Positions 52,251-60,669 of a DNA stretch of 64,000 bases are shown here, one piece after another. The notes beneath the pieces were generated by a model. It worked only from the letters and a program-made list of their open reading frames with translations, ran no database searches and was not told where the DNA came from. Origin of the DNA: Paenibacillus rigui. Its GTDB lineage: Bacteria; Bacillota; Bacilli; Paenibacillales; NBRC-103111. How positions within the stretch are numbered: the first letter of the stretch is position 1; the number at the start of each line of letters is the position of its first letter. The stretch spans positions 124,001-188,000 of the forward strand of contig NZ_NMQW01000008.1 of the NCBI RefSeq assembly GCF_002234615.1. The letters run 5' to 3'. The position numbers and the translations under genes were made by a program.

Positions 52251-54008
52251 ATGGCGAATTCTAAAGTAATCGTAGTCGGCGGTGGTTTGGCCGGATTAAT
52301 GGCTACAATCAAAGCCGCAGAAGCCGGGGTTCACGTTAACCTGTTCTCTTTGGTTCCTGTGAAACGTTCCCACTCGGTATGTGCCCAAGGGGGGATTAAC
52401 GGAGCGGTCAATACAAAAGGTGAAGGCGACTCCACCTGGGAGCACTTTGACGATACCGTGTACGGCGGCGACTTCTTGGCTAACCAACCGCCGGTAAAAG
52501 CGATGTGCGATGCGGCACCCGGCATTATCCACTTGATGGACCGGATGGGCGTTATGTTTAACCGTACACCGGAAGGCTTGCTGGACTTCCGTCGTTTCGG
52601 CGGAACGCAATATCACCGTACGGCTTTTGCAGGGGCAACGACAGGCCAGCAATTGCTGTATGCATTGGATGAGCAAGTTCGCCGCTGGGAAACAGCCGGC
52701 TTGGTCACGAAATATGAGCACTATGAATTTATGGGCGCAGTGATCGACGACGATGGCGTATGCCGTGGTGTCTCTGCACAAGATCTGCGCAGCATGGAGG
52801 TTCAAACGTTTGCTGCTGACGCTGTTATTTTGGCGACGGGCGGTCCTGGCATTATCTTCGGTAAAACGACGAACTCCGTTATCAACACAGGGACGGCGGC
52901 TTCGGCGGTTTATCAGCAAGGCGTTTATTATGCGAACGGCGAGATGATTCAAATTCACCCGACAGCGATTCCGGGCGATGACAAGCTCCGCTTGATGTCC
53001 GAGTCTGCACGCGGTGAAGGCGGTCGGATCTGGACTTATAAAGACGGTAAGCCTTGGTACTTCCTAGAAGAAAAATATCCTGCCTACGGAAACCTGGTTC
53101 CGCGTGACATTGCGACTCGTGAAATTTTCTCCGTATGCGTAGACCAGAAGCTGGGGATTAACGGCGAGAACATGGTATACCTCGACCTGTCCCACAAGGA
53201 TCCGAAGGAATTGGACGTTAAATTGGGCGGGATTATCGAAATCTATGAGAAATTCATGGGCGACGATCCGCGTAAAATTCCAATGAAAATTTTCCCTGCC
53301 GTTCACTATTCGATGGGCGGTATGTGGGTTGACTTTAATCAAATGACGAACATCCCGGGCTTGTTTGCCTGTGGAGAGTGCGAATACCAATACCACGGTG
53401 CGAACCGTCTGGGAGCCAACTCCTTGCTGTCCGCTATCTACGGCGGTATGGTGACCGGTCCGAAAGCGATCGAGTACATCAAAGGCTTGAACAAGCATGC
53501 GGATGACATTTCCTCTACGGTATTCGACCGCGAGAAAAAGAAGCAAACGGACAAATACGAAGGCCTTCTCAAAATGGACGGCAAAGAAAATGCGTACGTG
53601 CTTCATAAAGAGCTTGGCGAGTGGATGACCAACAACATGACGGTCGTTCGGTACAACAAGAAGCTCGAAGAGACTTTGGCCAAAATCAATGAGCTGAAGC
53701 AGCGTTACCGCAATATCAACATGACGGATACGGCTCGTTGGAACAACCAAGGCGTAGCCTTCACCCGCCAGCTGTGGAACATGCTGGAGCTATCTCATGT
53801 GATGACGCTGGGTGCCCTGCAGCGGAATGAAAGCCGCGGCGCGCACTACAAGCCGGAATTCCCTGAACGCGATGATGAGAACTTCCTGAAAACGACCAAA
53901 GCCAAATGGACGCCAGACGGTCCTACAATCGAATGGGAAGAAGTAGACACATCGCTGATTACCCCGCGTAAACGCGACTACTCGACGGATAAGAAGGGAG
54001 GACATTAA
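52251..54008 (+). CDS. sdhA: Succinate dehydrogenase flavoprotein subunit
   Basis: A 585-residue FAD enzyme oxidising succinate to fumarate on the cytoplasmic face. FAD motif VVGGGLAGLMA, covalent-FAD His in KRSHSVCAQGGINGA, active-site HxxxxR/T region (GGTQYHRTAFAG; ESARGEGG), and YSMGGMWVD. The C-terminus ends GGH. ATG 52251 has AAGGAGGAGTG upstream. Middle gene of sdhCAB. Confidence 0.95.
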   Translation: MANSKVIVVGGGLAGLMATIKAAEAGVHVNLFSLVPVKRSHSVCAQGGINGAVNTKGEGDSTWEHFDDTVYGGDFLANQPPVKAMCDAAPGIIHLMDRMGVMFNRTPEGLLDFRRFGGTQYHRTAFAGATTGQQLLYALDEQVRRWETAGLVTKYEHYEFMGAVIDDDGVCRGVSAQDLRSMEVQTFAADAVILATGGPGIIFGKTTNSVINTGTAASAVYQQGVYYANGEMIQIHPTAIPGDDKLRLMSESARGEGGRIWTYKDGKPWYFLEEKYPAYGNLVPRDIATREIFSVCVDQKLGINGENMVYLDLSHKDPKELDVKLGGIIEIYEKFMGDDPRKIPMKIFPAVHYSMGGMWVDFNQMTNIPGLFACGECEYQYHGANRLGANSLLSAIYGGMVTGPKAIEYIKGLNKHADDISSTVFDREKKKQTDKYEGLLKMDGKENAYVLHKELGEWMTNNMTVVRYNKKLEETLAKINELKQRYRNINMTDTARWNNQGVAFTRQLWNMLELSHVMTLGALQRNESRGAHYKPEFPERDDENFLKTTKAKWTPDGPTIEWEEVDTSLITPRKRDYSTDKKGGH

Positions 54009-54010
54009 TC

Positions 54011-54775
54011 ATGGCTGAAACGACTACTGCTGGCAAAAAAGTGAAGTTTATCGTTACGCGTCAGGATTCGCCCGAAAGCAAACCGTATACGGAGGAGTTC
54101 GAAGTTCCGTACCGCCCGAACATGAACGTCATTAGTGCGCTCATGGAAGTACAGCGGAATCCGGTGAATGCTCAAGGTGGGGCAACGACACCGGTATGCT
54201 GGGAGTCGAACTGCCTTGAGGAAGTATGCGGAGCCTGTTCGATGGTCATTAACGGCAAGCCGCGCCAGGCTTGCTCGGCGCTTGTCGACAAGCTGGAGCA
54301 GCCGGTTCGCATTGCTCCAATGAGCACCTTCCCGGTGGTACGTGACCTCGTCATTAACCGTGAGCGTATGTTCAGCGCCTTGAAGCGTGTGAAAGCCTGG
54401 ATTCCCATCGATGGAACGTATGACCTGGGTCCAGGACCACGGATGGCCGAGTCCAAGCGTCAATGGGCTTACGAGCTGTCCAAATGTATGACCTGCGGCG
54501 TGTGCCTGGAATCGTGCCCGAACGTAAACGACAAAACGACGTTTATTGGACCTGCTGCTTTATCACAAGTACGTTTGTTCAACGCTCACCCTACAGGTGA
54601 AATGAATGCGGAAGAGCGTCTGGAAGCTTTGATGGAGGATGGCGGTATCGAAGGCTGCGGCAACTCGCAGAACTGTGTACGCTCTTGTCCGAAAGGAATT
54701 CCATTGACGACTTCGATCGCGGCAATGAACAAAGACACGACGAAGCACTTGTTCAAAAAATGGTTGGGCATGTAA
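54011..54775 (+). CDS. sdhB: Succinate dehydrogenase iron-sulfur subunit
   Basis: A 254-residue subunit with three Fe-S clusters. The [2Fe-2S] ligands are in CWESNCLEEVCGACSM and CSA; [4Fe-4S] in CMTCGVCLESCPN; and [3Fe-4S] in CGNSQNC...CPKG. It conducts electrons from FAD to the b-heme subunit. ATG 54011, AAGGGAGGACAT upstream, only 2 nt after sdhA. A strong terminator follows. Confidence 0.95.
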   Translation: MAETTTAGKKVKFIVTRQDSPESKPYTEEFEVPYRPNMNVISALMEVQRNPVNAQGGATTPVCWESNCLEEVCGACSMVINGKPRQACSALVDKLEQPVRIAPMSTFPVVRDLVINRERMFSALKRVKAWIPIDGTYDLGPGPRMAESKRQWAYELSKCMTCGVCLESCPNVNDKTTFIGPAALSQVRLFNAHPTGEMNAEERLEALMEDGGIEGCGNSQNCVRSCPKGIPLTTSIAAMNKDTTKHLFKKWLGM

Positions 54776-54788
54776 GCTGATGTGATAA

Positions 54789-54826
54789 GAACCTCTTGCG
54801 AAGGAAGCTTCGCAGGAGGTTTTTTT
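54789..54826 (+). terminator. Terminator of sdhCAB
   Basis: AACCTCTTGCGAAG, loop GAAG, CTTCGCAGGAGGTT, T-run follows. Confidence 0.92.
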
Positions 54827-54845
54827 GCGAGGTTGCAAAATATAG

Positions 54846-54902
54846 TTGACGCCGAGACCTATACCTTATAAAATAAACTTAAACGTTTTAATTTAAACGT
54901 TT
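54846..54902 (+). promoter_or_regulatory. Promoter and twin operators of the LacI-type gene
   Basis: TTGACG (54846-54851), 17 nt, TAAAAT (54869-54874). Two AAACGTTT palindromes (54881-54888 and 54895-54902) are centred 14 bp apart just downstream, at and after the expected start site. AAACGTTT-type dyads are typical of LacI-family regulators; autoregulation is likely. Confidence 0.7.
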
Positions 54903-54934
54903 CAATTACTAGAGAATGGAAAGTGATCTCCGCC

Positions 54935-55993
54935 ATGAACAAAAATCGTTCCGTCACCATTGTTGATATTGCCGAAGCTGCCGGGGTTTCGATTGCTACG
55001 GTTTCAAACGTACTAAACCGCCGCAAGGTCCCGATGGCAGAGGAAACGATTCGCAAGGTGGAAAAGGCCGCCGAGGAGCTTGGCTACCGCCGCAACGTGA
55101 TGGCCGCTAGTCTGAGCCGTAGAAAGTCGTATGAGCTCGGTCTGATCGTTCCCTCGTTTACCGGGTACTACGGGCGGTTTGCGGAGGAAATGGAGCGCAA
55201 AGCTCATGAGTACGGGTACCACATGTCGGTTTTCTCCGCAGGCGGATATGATCCGGACATGGAGAAGCGGCACTTGGACGTGCTGCTGCAGCGTCGGGTG
55301 GAAGGATTGTTCTGCCACGGCTTGGCGATGTCTCCGGACTCGACAAGACAAATTGTTGGTGTAGGCACACCGCTAGTGCTCTTCAATGCGTGGAACTGGC
55401 CGGAGGATCTGGCCGTCGGTGCGGTCAACCTGGACGTAGGGACAGCCTGTATCGACGGGCTGAAGCATTTGGCGGCGCAAGGCTGCCGTACGATGTTTTA
55501 TTTGGGCAGGAGCCAATCCTACGCCACGAATGTGGAAAGGAAGCGGGGGTTCCGTCAGGGATTGTCCGAGCTGTCCGATGAGGTGCTGTATGCTTCGCAG
55601 CTGGACGTCGACGTGACGAGCTACGCCGAGTGCGTAGCGATAACACAGGAGCATAAGGCGGATGACGGACCGATCGGGATTATGAGCTTCGACGATATGG
55701 TCGCGTTGAAGTTCATGTCTGCCGTCTTGGAGAAGGGATACCGGGTACCGCAGGATTACAAAATTATGGGGATCAACAATGATACGATTTCATCCTCCTG
55801 CTACCCTCAAATATCTACCTTCGATATTCCGTACGGCCAGCAGGCACAAATAGCTATCGGTTTGATGCTGCGTGAGCTGGGGGAAGAATCGAAGCTGAAC
55901 GACGAACAGGAGCCGACTTTACTTCCGGAGCCGGGTGTGCATGAGGTTCGGATTCCGCTGACGATGGTTCCGCGTTTGTCGACGCAGCTGTAA
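54935..55993 (+). CDS. LacI family transcriptional regulator
   Basis: A 352-residue regulator: HTH (TIVDIAEAAGVSIATVSNVLNRR, residues 8-30), hinge, and a sugar-binding domain (residues 65-345) with IGIMSFDDMVALKFMS. It probably responds to an unsaturated uronide or related sugar, judged only by the GH88 gene that follows 54 nt later. ATG 54935; a GTG at 54923 is less well spaced. Twin operators lie in its promoter. Confidence 0.88.
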   Translation: MNKNRSVTIVDIAEAAGVSIATVSNVLNRRKVPMAEETIRKVEKAAEELGYRRNVMAASLSRRKSYELGLIVPSFTGYYGRFAEEMERKAHEYGYHMSVFSAGGYDPDMEKRHLDVLLQRRVEGLFCHGLAMSPDSTRQIVGVGTPLVLFNAWNWPEDLAVGAVNLDVGTACIDGLKHLAAQGCRTMFYLGRSQSYATNVERKRGFRQGLSELSDEVLYASQLDVDVTSYAECVAITQEHKADDGPIGIMSFDDMVALKFMSAVLEKGYRVPQDYKIMGINNDTISSSCYPQISTFDIPYGQQAQIAIGLMLRELGEESKLNDEQEPTLLPEPGVHEVRIPLTMVPRLSTQL

Positions 55994-56047
55994 GGAGCAA
56001 TTCGCTGTAACCAACCAAATCACTGTGAAAATGGGAGAGAAGAACAC

Positions 56048-57172
56048 ATGTGGAAACAAGCGATTGAAGATGCAGTTCAGAAAACAAGAGCCAATATCGA
56101 GAGATTCGGCAGTCAATTTCCTCACGTAAGCGAGAACGGGCATTATTTGCTTAACGACAACGACGAATGGACAGACGGCTTCTGGTCGGGCATTTTGTGG
56201 CTTTGCTACGAGTACACGGGCGATGAGGTATTCAAAGCGGCTGCCGAGAGGACTGTAGACAGCTTCCGTAAGCGCATGGATGCGAAGGTGAAGCTCGATC
56301 ATCACGATATCGGCTTCCTGTATTCTCTCTCCTCCAAGGCACAGTGGATCATTGAGCGTGACGAGAAGGCGAAAGAACTGACGCTTCAGGCGGCAGATGT
56401 GCTGCTGGCCCGCTGGAGACCGAAAGGCCAATATATTCAAGCCTGGGGTCCTGAAGGCGATCCGCAGAATGGCGGACGCATCATTATTGACTGCATGCTC
56501 AACCTGCCTCTCTTGTATTGGGCTTATGAGCAAACAGGCGATGCGAAATATAAGGAAGTCGCAATTCTTCATGCGGATAAATCGAGAAGGTTCCTTGTGC
56601 GCGGTGATGATTCCTCTTATCATACATTTTATTTTGATCCTGAAACAGGCGGCGCGATCCGCGGCGGCACACATCAAGGCTACCAAGACGGCTCGACATG
56701 GACTCGCGGACAAGCATGGGGGATTTACGGCTTCGCCTTGTCCTATCACTACACCAAGAACCCGCTCTATCTTGAAACGTCCAAGCGTCTTGCACGTTTC
56801 TTCATCGAACGTCTGCCGGAAGACAATGTAGTCTACTGGGACTTCGATGTTCCCGTGAACGCGGATACGAAGCGCGACAGTTCAGGCTCTGCCATTGCCG
56901 CTGCGGGAATCCTTGAGCTGCTTACGCATCTGGAAGCGAACGATCCGGACCGCGCATTCCTCGAGGACGGCCTGCAGCGCTCCATGAAGGGGCTCGTAGA
57001 GGGCTACGCAACGATTGGACAACCGGATGCGGAAGGGCTGCTGGAGCACGGCTCTTACAGCGTGCGTGTAGATCTTTCGCCGGATGATTATATGATCTGG
57101 GGCGATTACTACTATCTGGAAGCGCTCGTTCGGTTGGAGAAAGGCATTAAAGGCTACTGGTACGAAAGATAG
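56048..57172 (+). CDS. GH88 unsaturated glucuronyl hydrolase
   Basis: A 374-residue cytosolic (alpha/alpha)6-barrel enzyme without signal peptide. It hydrates and cleaves the unsaturated 4,5-uronic acid left by polysaccharide lyases. The two catalytic Asp of the family correspond to Asp87 (DHHDIGF) and Asp148 (RIIIDCMLN), which match the Bacillus GL1 enzyme positions 88 and 149. GTWT-type motif RGQAWGIYGF is present. ATG 56048 with GGGAGAGAA upstream. Probably co-transcribed with the LacI-type gene. Confidence 0.9.
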   Translation: MWKQAIEDAVQKTRANIERFGSQFPHVSENGHYLLNDNDEWTDGFWSGILWLCYEYTGDEVFKAAAERTVDSFRKRMDAKVKLDHHDIGFLYSLSSKAQWIIERDEKAKELTLQAADVLLARWRPKGQYIQAWGPEGDPQNGGRIIIDCMLNLPLLYWAYEQTGDAKYKEVAILHADKSRRFLVRGDDSSYHTFYFDPETGGAIRGGTHQGYQDGSTWTRGQAWGIYGFALSYHYTKNPLYLETSKRLARFFIERLPEDNVVYWDFDVPVNADTKRDSSGSAIAAAGILELLTHLEANDPDRAFLEDGLQRSMKGLVEGYATIGQPDAEGLLEHGSYSVRVDLSPDDYMIWGDYYYLEALVRLEKGIKGYWYER

Positions 57173-57183
57173 ATAAAACCAGG

Positions 57184-57252
57184 AACGCCCTCGTCATCTG
57201 AAGCTGGAACCGTCTGACGGCCTTCACTTTAGATCCGAGGGCGTTTGATTTT
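57184..57252. terminator. Terminator between GH88 and the CDF gene
   Basis: GAACGCCCTCG...CGAGGGCGTTT with a long loop that contains further short pairings; T-rich on both sides, for converging genes. Confidence 0.75.
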
Positions 57253-57263
57253 GACTCCAAAAT

Positions 57264-58232
57264 CTATTCCAATCGCGCTTTCTCTTCTTCACGGTGCTTC
57301 AAAAATTCTTTGCCGTATTCGCCGTGAGGATGAATGTTGGCATGCTCCATCTGGATCGTCGAATGCTCGATACCGTATTTATCCTTCAACGTTTCATTAA
57401 TCGCCAGAATGATGCAGAAGGGCTGAATTTGCTCATTGATGAATACATGGGCGGTCAGCGAATAATGATCGGAGGAAATGGCCCACAGGTGCATCTCGTG
57501 CACATCCTCTACGCCTTCGACCTTCGCAATATCATTACGAATTTCATCGAGATTGAACCGCTCGGGAACGGATTCCATCAGAATCATGAACGATTCCTTA
57601 ATAATTTTGGATCCCCCGATAAAAATGATGCTCCCGACAACGATACTGATCAAAGGGTCGAACCAGAGCATGCCGGTGAAGTAAATAAGAATCGCCGAGG
57701 TAATAACACCGACCGAGCTGAGTAAATCGCCGATGAAATGCCACAAGGCACTCTGTACGTTCAAATTCTCTTCTTCCTTCATACTGCGGCTCAACACGAC
57801 CGTCAGTACGACATTGACAATCAGCCCGATCGACGAGATAACGAGCATGAGCTTGAAATCGATCGCCTCCGGATGAATGAACCGGCGAATCCCTTCGATA
57901 AAGATACCAATGGCAATAATGGCCAAAGCGAGTCCATTCAAGAACGAAGCGATAATCTCGAATCTTAGAAAGCCGAACGTAAACCGGGCATTGGGAGGCC
58001 GTGTAGCCATATAGATGGCGACCATGCTTAAGCCGAGAGCCAGCACGTCGGAGATCATATGTGCGGAATCGGATAGAAGTGCTAAGGAATTGGACAGCAG
58101 TCCGCCGATAATTTCAACAATGGTAAAAAATAAGGTTAGCAATAAGGTAATCCAAAGTGTTTTCTTCGATTTGGACTGTTCTTTCACATGGTGTAGATGA
58201 TGAAAATCGTATTCATGTTCATAAGCACTCAT
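57264..58232 (-). CDS. Cation diffusion facilitator (Zn/Mn-type) exporter
   Basis: A 322-residue exporter with six helices and a C-terminal cytoplasmic metal-binding domain. The transport-site motifs are in LLSDSAHMISDVLALG (DxxxH..D, helix 2) and ALWHFIGDLLSSVGV (HxxxD, helix 5). The N-terminus is His-rich (HEYDFHHLHHVKE), and the C-terminal domain has EDVHEMHLWAISSDHYSLTAHV. HxxxD in helix 5 is the zinc-type (CzcD) site. Promoter and operator array upstream. ATG 58232, AGGCAGGTG upstream on the minus strand. Confidence 0.9.
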   Translation of the reverse strand: MSAYEHEYDFHHLHHVKEQSKSKKTLWITLLLTLFFTIVEIIGGLLSNSLALLSDSAHMISDVLALGLSMVAIYMATRPPNARFTFGFLRFEIIASFLNGLALAIIAIGIFIEGIRRFIHPEAIDFKLMLVISSIGLIVNVVLTVVLSRSMKEEENLNVQSALWHFIGDLLSSVGVITSAILIYFTGMLWFDPLISIVVGSIIFIGGSKIIKESFMILMESVPERFNLDEIRNDIAKVEGVEDVHEMHLWAISSDHYSLTAHVFINEQIQPFCIILAINETLKDKYGIEHSTIQMEHANIHPHGEYGKEFLKHREEEKARLE

Positions 58233-58276
58233 GTTGATTCACCTGCCTTTTGACGATAGTAGTTTCTATGTTACGG

Positions 58277-58305
58277 ATTATACGTCAAGGTCTGAATTTT
58301 GGCAA
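58277..58305 (-). promoter_or_regulatory. CDF gene promoter
   Basis: On the minus strand TTGCCA (58305-58300), 17 nt, TATAAT (58282-58277). Good sigma-A match 45 nt before the start codon. The operator array begins 10 nt upstream of its -35. Confidence 0.75.
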
Positions 58306-58314
58306 ATAGTTTAA

Positions 58315-58398
58315 TTGATAGCGTTTATCAGCGTTTTGAGACCATTTATCATTGATTTGATAAGTTTTATCAAGTATTTGATAGCTTTTCTCAATGAG
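58315..58398. repeat. Four tandem 21-bp operator-like units
   Basis: Units begin at 58315, 58336, 58357 and 58378, exactly 21 bp apart (two helical turns). Each holds a 15-mer of the form TGA-N9-TCA starting at its second base: TGATAGCGTTTATCA, TGAGACCATTTATCA, TGATAAGTTTTATCA, TGATAGCTTTTCTCA. The 7-1-7 size and TGATA/TATCA ends recall Fur-family boxes but the centre differs. It lies between the CDF promoter and a T-rich region of the other direction. Confidence 0.75.
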
Positions 58399-58571
58399 AG
58401 GCTGCCGGTTCTTGTTGTATATACTATTCGAATGAAAAAAGAGTGCGACTATTATCCTCATTATAATCCTTCCGTGGATCTCCTGCTATGTGAGCAAAGG
58501 GACAAAGCCTCAAAATAACGCTTTCAAATTTGTTACACAATTGAAATAATTCTGTTACGGTTTTAACATGT

Positions 58572-58606
58572 AAGGGGTGTATTATAGTTAGCAAGACCCC
58601 CTTTTT
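58572..58606 (+). terminator. Terminator-like hairpin in the CDF/SLH gap
   Basis: AAGGGGTGTATTATAGTTAG followed by CAAGACCCCCTTTTT: GGGG/CCCC stem with a long loop and five T. A transcript starting near 58430 (TATACT at 58420-58425, no clear -35) would end here. Confidence 0.5.
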
Positions 58607-58623
58607 AATATATAAACACTTAA

Positions 58624-58660
58624 AGACCTGCAGCCCGTTGCTGCGGGTCTCTTTTTTTGT
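58624..58660 (+). terminator. Second terminator before the SLH gene
   Basis: AGACCTGCAGC...GCTGCGGGTCT stem followed by CTTTTTTT. Strong. Confidence 0.85.
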
Positions 58661-58801
58661 CTAATGAAGAAAAGGATGGAATCTCTTATAAAATCGAACC
58701 TTTGGAACCAATTATTCCATTGAGGTTTAAAGGGATCCTTTCTACAATGAATACTGAAAACGGTTACTTTCAGGTAGCTCAGGGAAAGGAATGAACAAAC
58801 A

Positions 58802-60553
58802 ATGCACCGAAGGTCGTGGTTTCCTGCACTTCTCATGGTTATGGTTTTCGCATTCGTTATTCTACCGGGCGCTTCTCAAGTGAGGGCGGAGGACGCTCCT
58901 GCATTCTCGCTAACGGTTTCCAACGCTTCGCCCGTCGCAGGCACGGAGGTTACCGTGGAGGCAAACGTGCGAAACGTAACAGATTTGTACGGATACGAAG
59001 TGAATGTGACGTATGATGCAGCGGTTCTTCAATTTCTCAAAGAGGAGCCTGCCGCCAATAAGTTTATGATTGCCCCTATTGTACGCAGCAATACTGTGCA
59101 GCTTGCACGCACCTCTATAGGGAAGACGGAAGGCCTGAGCGGCAATGTGAGCTTGACCAGGCTGACCTTCAAAGTACTGAAGCCCGGCTCCACGGAGCTG
59201 AAGCTGACGACGGTCAAGCTGGTGGACTCCAATCAGAACGCTTCGGAACTAACCAGCGGAGCGACTGTGCGCCTCCAAGCGGTGGACGGTGCAACGAATC
59301 CGGGCCATGGTCATGGAGGAGGCTCCAGGGGAGGGAATTCCGGCCAAGCCTCGCCGATAACGGAAGGGAACGGGCAGAATGGAATCGAGGCAGGTGGAAG
59401 GTATGACGATGCCTCCCGGACGGCACATATGGCGATTGATGGGGAAACATGGGCGAAGGCTATACAGCAAGCCCAATCGGTACCAGGGTCCAAGGGGATC
59501 TTGAAGGTGATTGTCAAGGAAATGGCTGACGCGGAACTGTACGCTTTAGAGGTGCCTGCCGAAGTATTATCCGGTCAAAAGAGCAGCCTGCACATCGAAA
59601 TTGCAACACCGTACGGCACCCTGCTCCTACAGGGGGATATGTTGAAGCAAAACAGTTCCATGCTGAAGGATAAGGTGGAATTATACATAGGCAGGGCGGA
59701 TGTCAGCAAGCTGGATGCGAACGTGAAGAAGCTGATAGGAGATAGGCCCGCCATTACATTACAGCTTCGTTCGGGGGATCAGGTGATAGCTTGGAATCAA
59801 CCCGATACGCCGGTTACCGTGGGGATTCCCTATGTTCCTACGGCGGAGGAGCTTCAGGCCCCCGAGCATATCGCAATCCGCTACATCGATGGGCTGGGAA
59901 CCGTACATGCAGTGCCGAACGGAAAGTATGATCCGCTCAAGGGGCAGGTTGTGTTTACGACGACGCATTTCAGCATGTATGCCGTTACTTTCGCCGAAGG
60001 AGGTTCGTACAGGGACCTTGCCGGCTACCCTTGGGCACAGAAGCCCATTGAGGTGTTGACGGCCAAAGGCATTATCAGCGGCGTATCCGACAGTGAATAC
60101 AACCCCGGGGCGAAAGTGACCCGCGCTGATTTTCTCGTGCTGCTGACAAGAACGCTTGAGCTGAAAGGCGAGCTTGGAGAACGGTTCTCGGATGTGCGGG
60201 AAGAGGATTATTTCGATGAAGCGCTGCGAATCGCCAGAGGCCTGGGCATTGCGCAGGGGGAGGGAGGCAACAGGTTTCAGCCGAACGCGCCGATTACCCG
60301 AGAAGAGATGATGGTACTGACCGAACGCGCATTGAAGACTGTGAAGAAGCAGCTGGTCGAGGGGAACCGTTCCGAGCTAGCTTCGTTCCAGGACGGGGCG
60401 CAGGTCGCTGACTACGCAGTGACCAGTGTTGCAGCTCTGCTGAAGGCAGGCTTGGTGCAGGGAGACGATCACGGCATTCATCCTAAGGAGACGACAACTA
60501 GAGCGGAGGCTGCTGTACTGATGTATAACGTTTATAACTTTTTATCGCTTTGA
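58802..60553 (+). CDS. SLH-anchored protein with N-terminal cohesin domain
   Basis: A 583-residue exported protein. Signal peptide 1-29. Cohesin-type domain about 33-160 (FSLTVSNASPVAGTEVTVEANVRNV, YGYEVNVTYDAAVLQF). Gly/His-rich linker 165-190. Middle beta domain 200-395 ending TTHFSMYAVTF, common in Paenibacillus surface proteins. Three SLH repeats 402-583 (YRDLAGYPWAQKPIEVLTAKGIISG; ITREEMMVL; TTTRAEAAVLMYNVY) that bind cell-wall pyruvylated polymer. It is 117 nt before the GH43 gene. Scaffold or dockerin-receptor role is inferred. Confidence 0.85.
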   Translation: MHRRSWFPALLMVMVFAFVILPGASQVRAEDAPAFSLTVSNASPVAGTEVTVEANVRNVTDLYGYEVNVTYDAAVLQFLKEEPAANKFMIAPIVRSNTVQLARTSIGKTEGLSGNVSLTRLTFKVLKPGSTELKLTTVKLVDSNQNASELTSGATVRLQAVDGATNPGHGHGGGSRGGNSGQASPITEGNGQNGIEAGGRYDDASRTAHMAIDGETWAKAIQQAQSVPGSKGILKVIVKEMADAELYALEVPAEVLSGQKSSLHIEIATPYGTLLLQGDMLKQNSSMLKDKVELYIGRADVSKLDANVKKLIGDRPAITLQLRSGDQVIAWNQPDTPVTVGIPYVPTAEELQAPEHIAIRYIDGLGTVHAVPNGKYDPLKGQVVFTTTHFSMYAVTFAEGGSYRDLAGYPWAQKPIEVLTAKGIISGVSDSEYNPGAKVTRADFLVLLTRTLELKGELGERFSDVREEDYFDEALRIARGLGIAQGEGGNRFQPNAPITREEMMVLTERALKTVKKQLVEGNRSELASFQDGAQVADYAVTSVAALLKAGLVQGDDHGIHPKETTTRAEAAVLMYNVYNFLSL

Positions 60554-60669
60554 TCGGGTGAAGCTTTCCATCATGCCGGAGCGTTCTGCCAAGCTTCATT
60601 TGTCCAAGTCATATGAGGAAAACAATTGTAAATGGCAGGCTTGTCAAACTGCAATAGGAGGAAACCTCA

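Noticed and set aside
58441..58530. Cyclic di-GMP-I riboswitch suggested by GGGACAAAGCCTC
   Set aside because: Only a short match to the GGGACGCAAAGCC segment; the upstream CAC-GCA-CAGGGCAAACC part and the tetraloop are absent.
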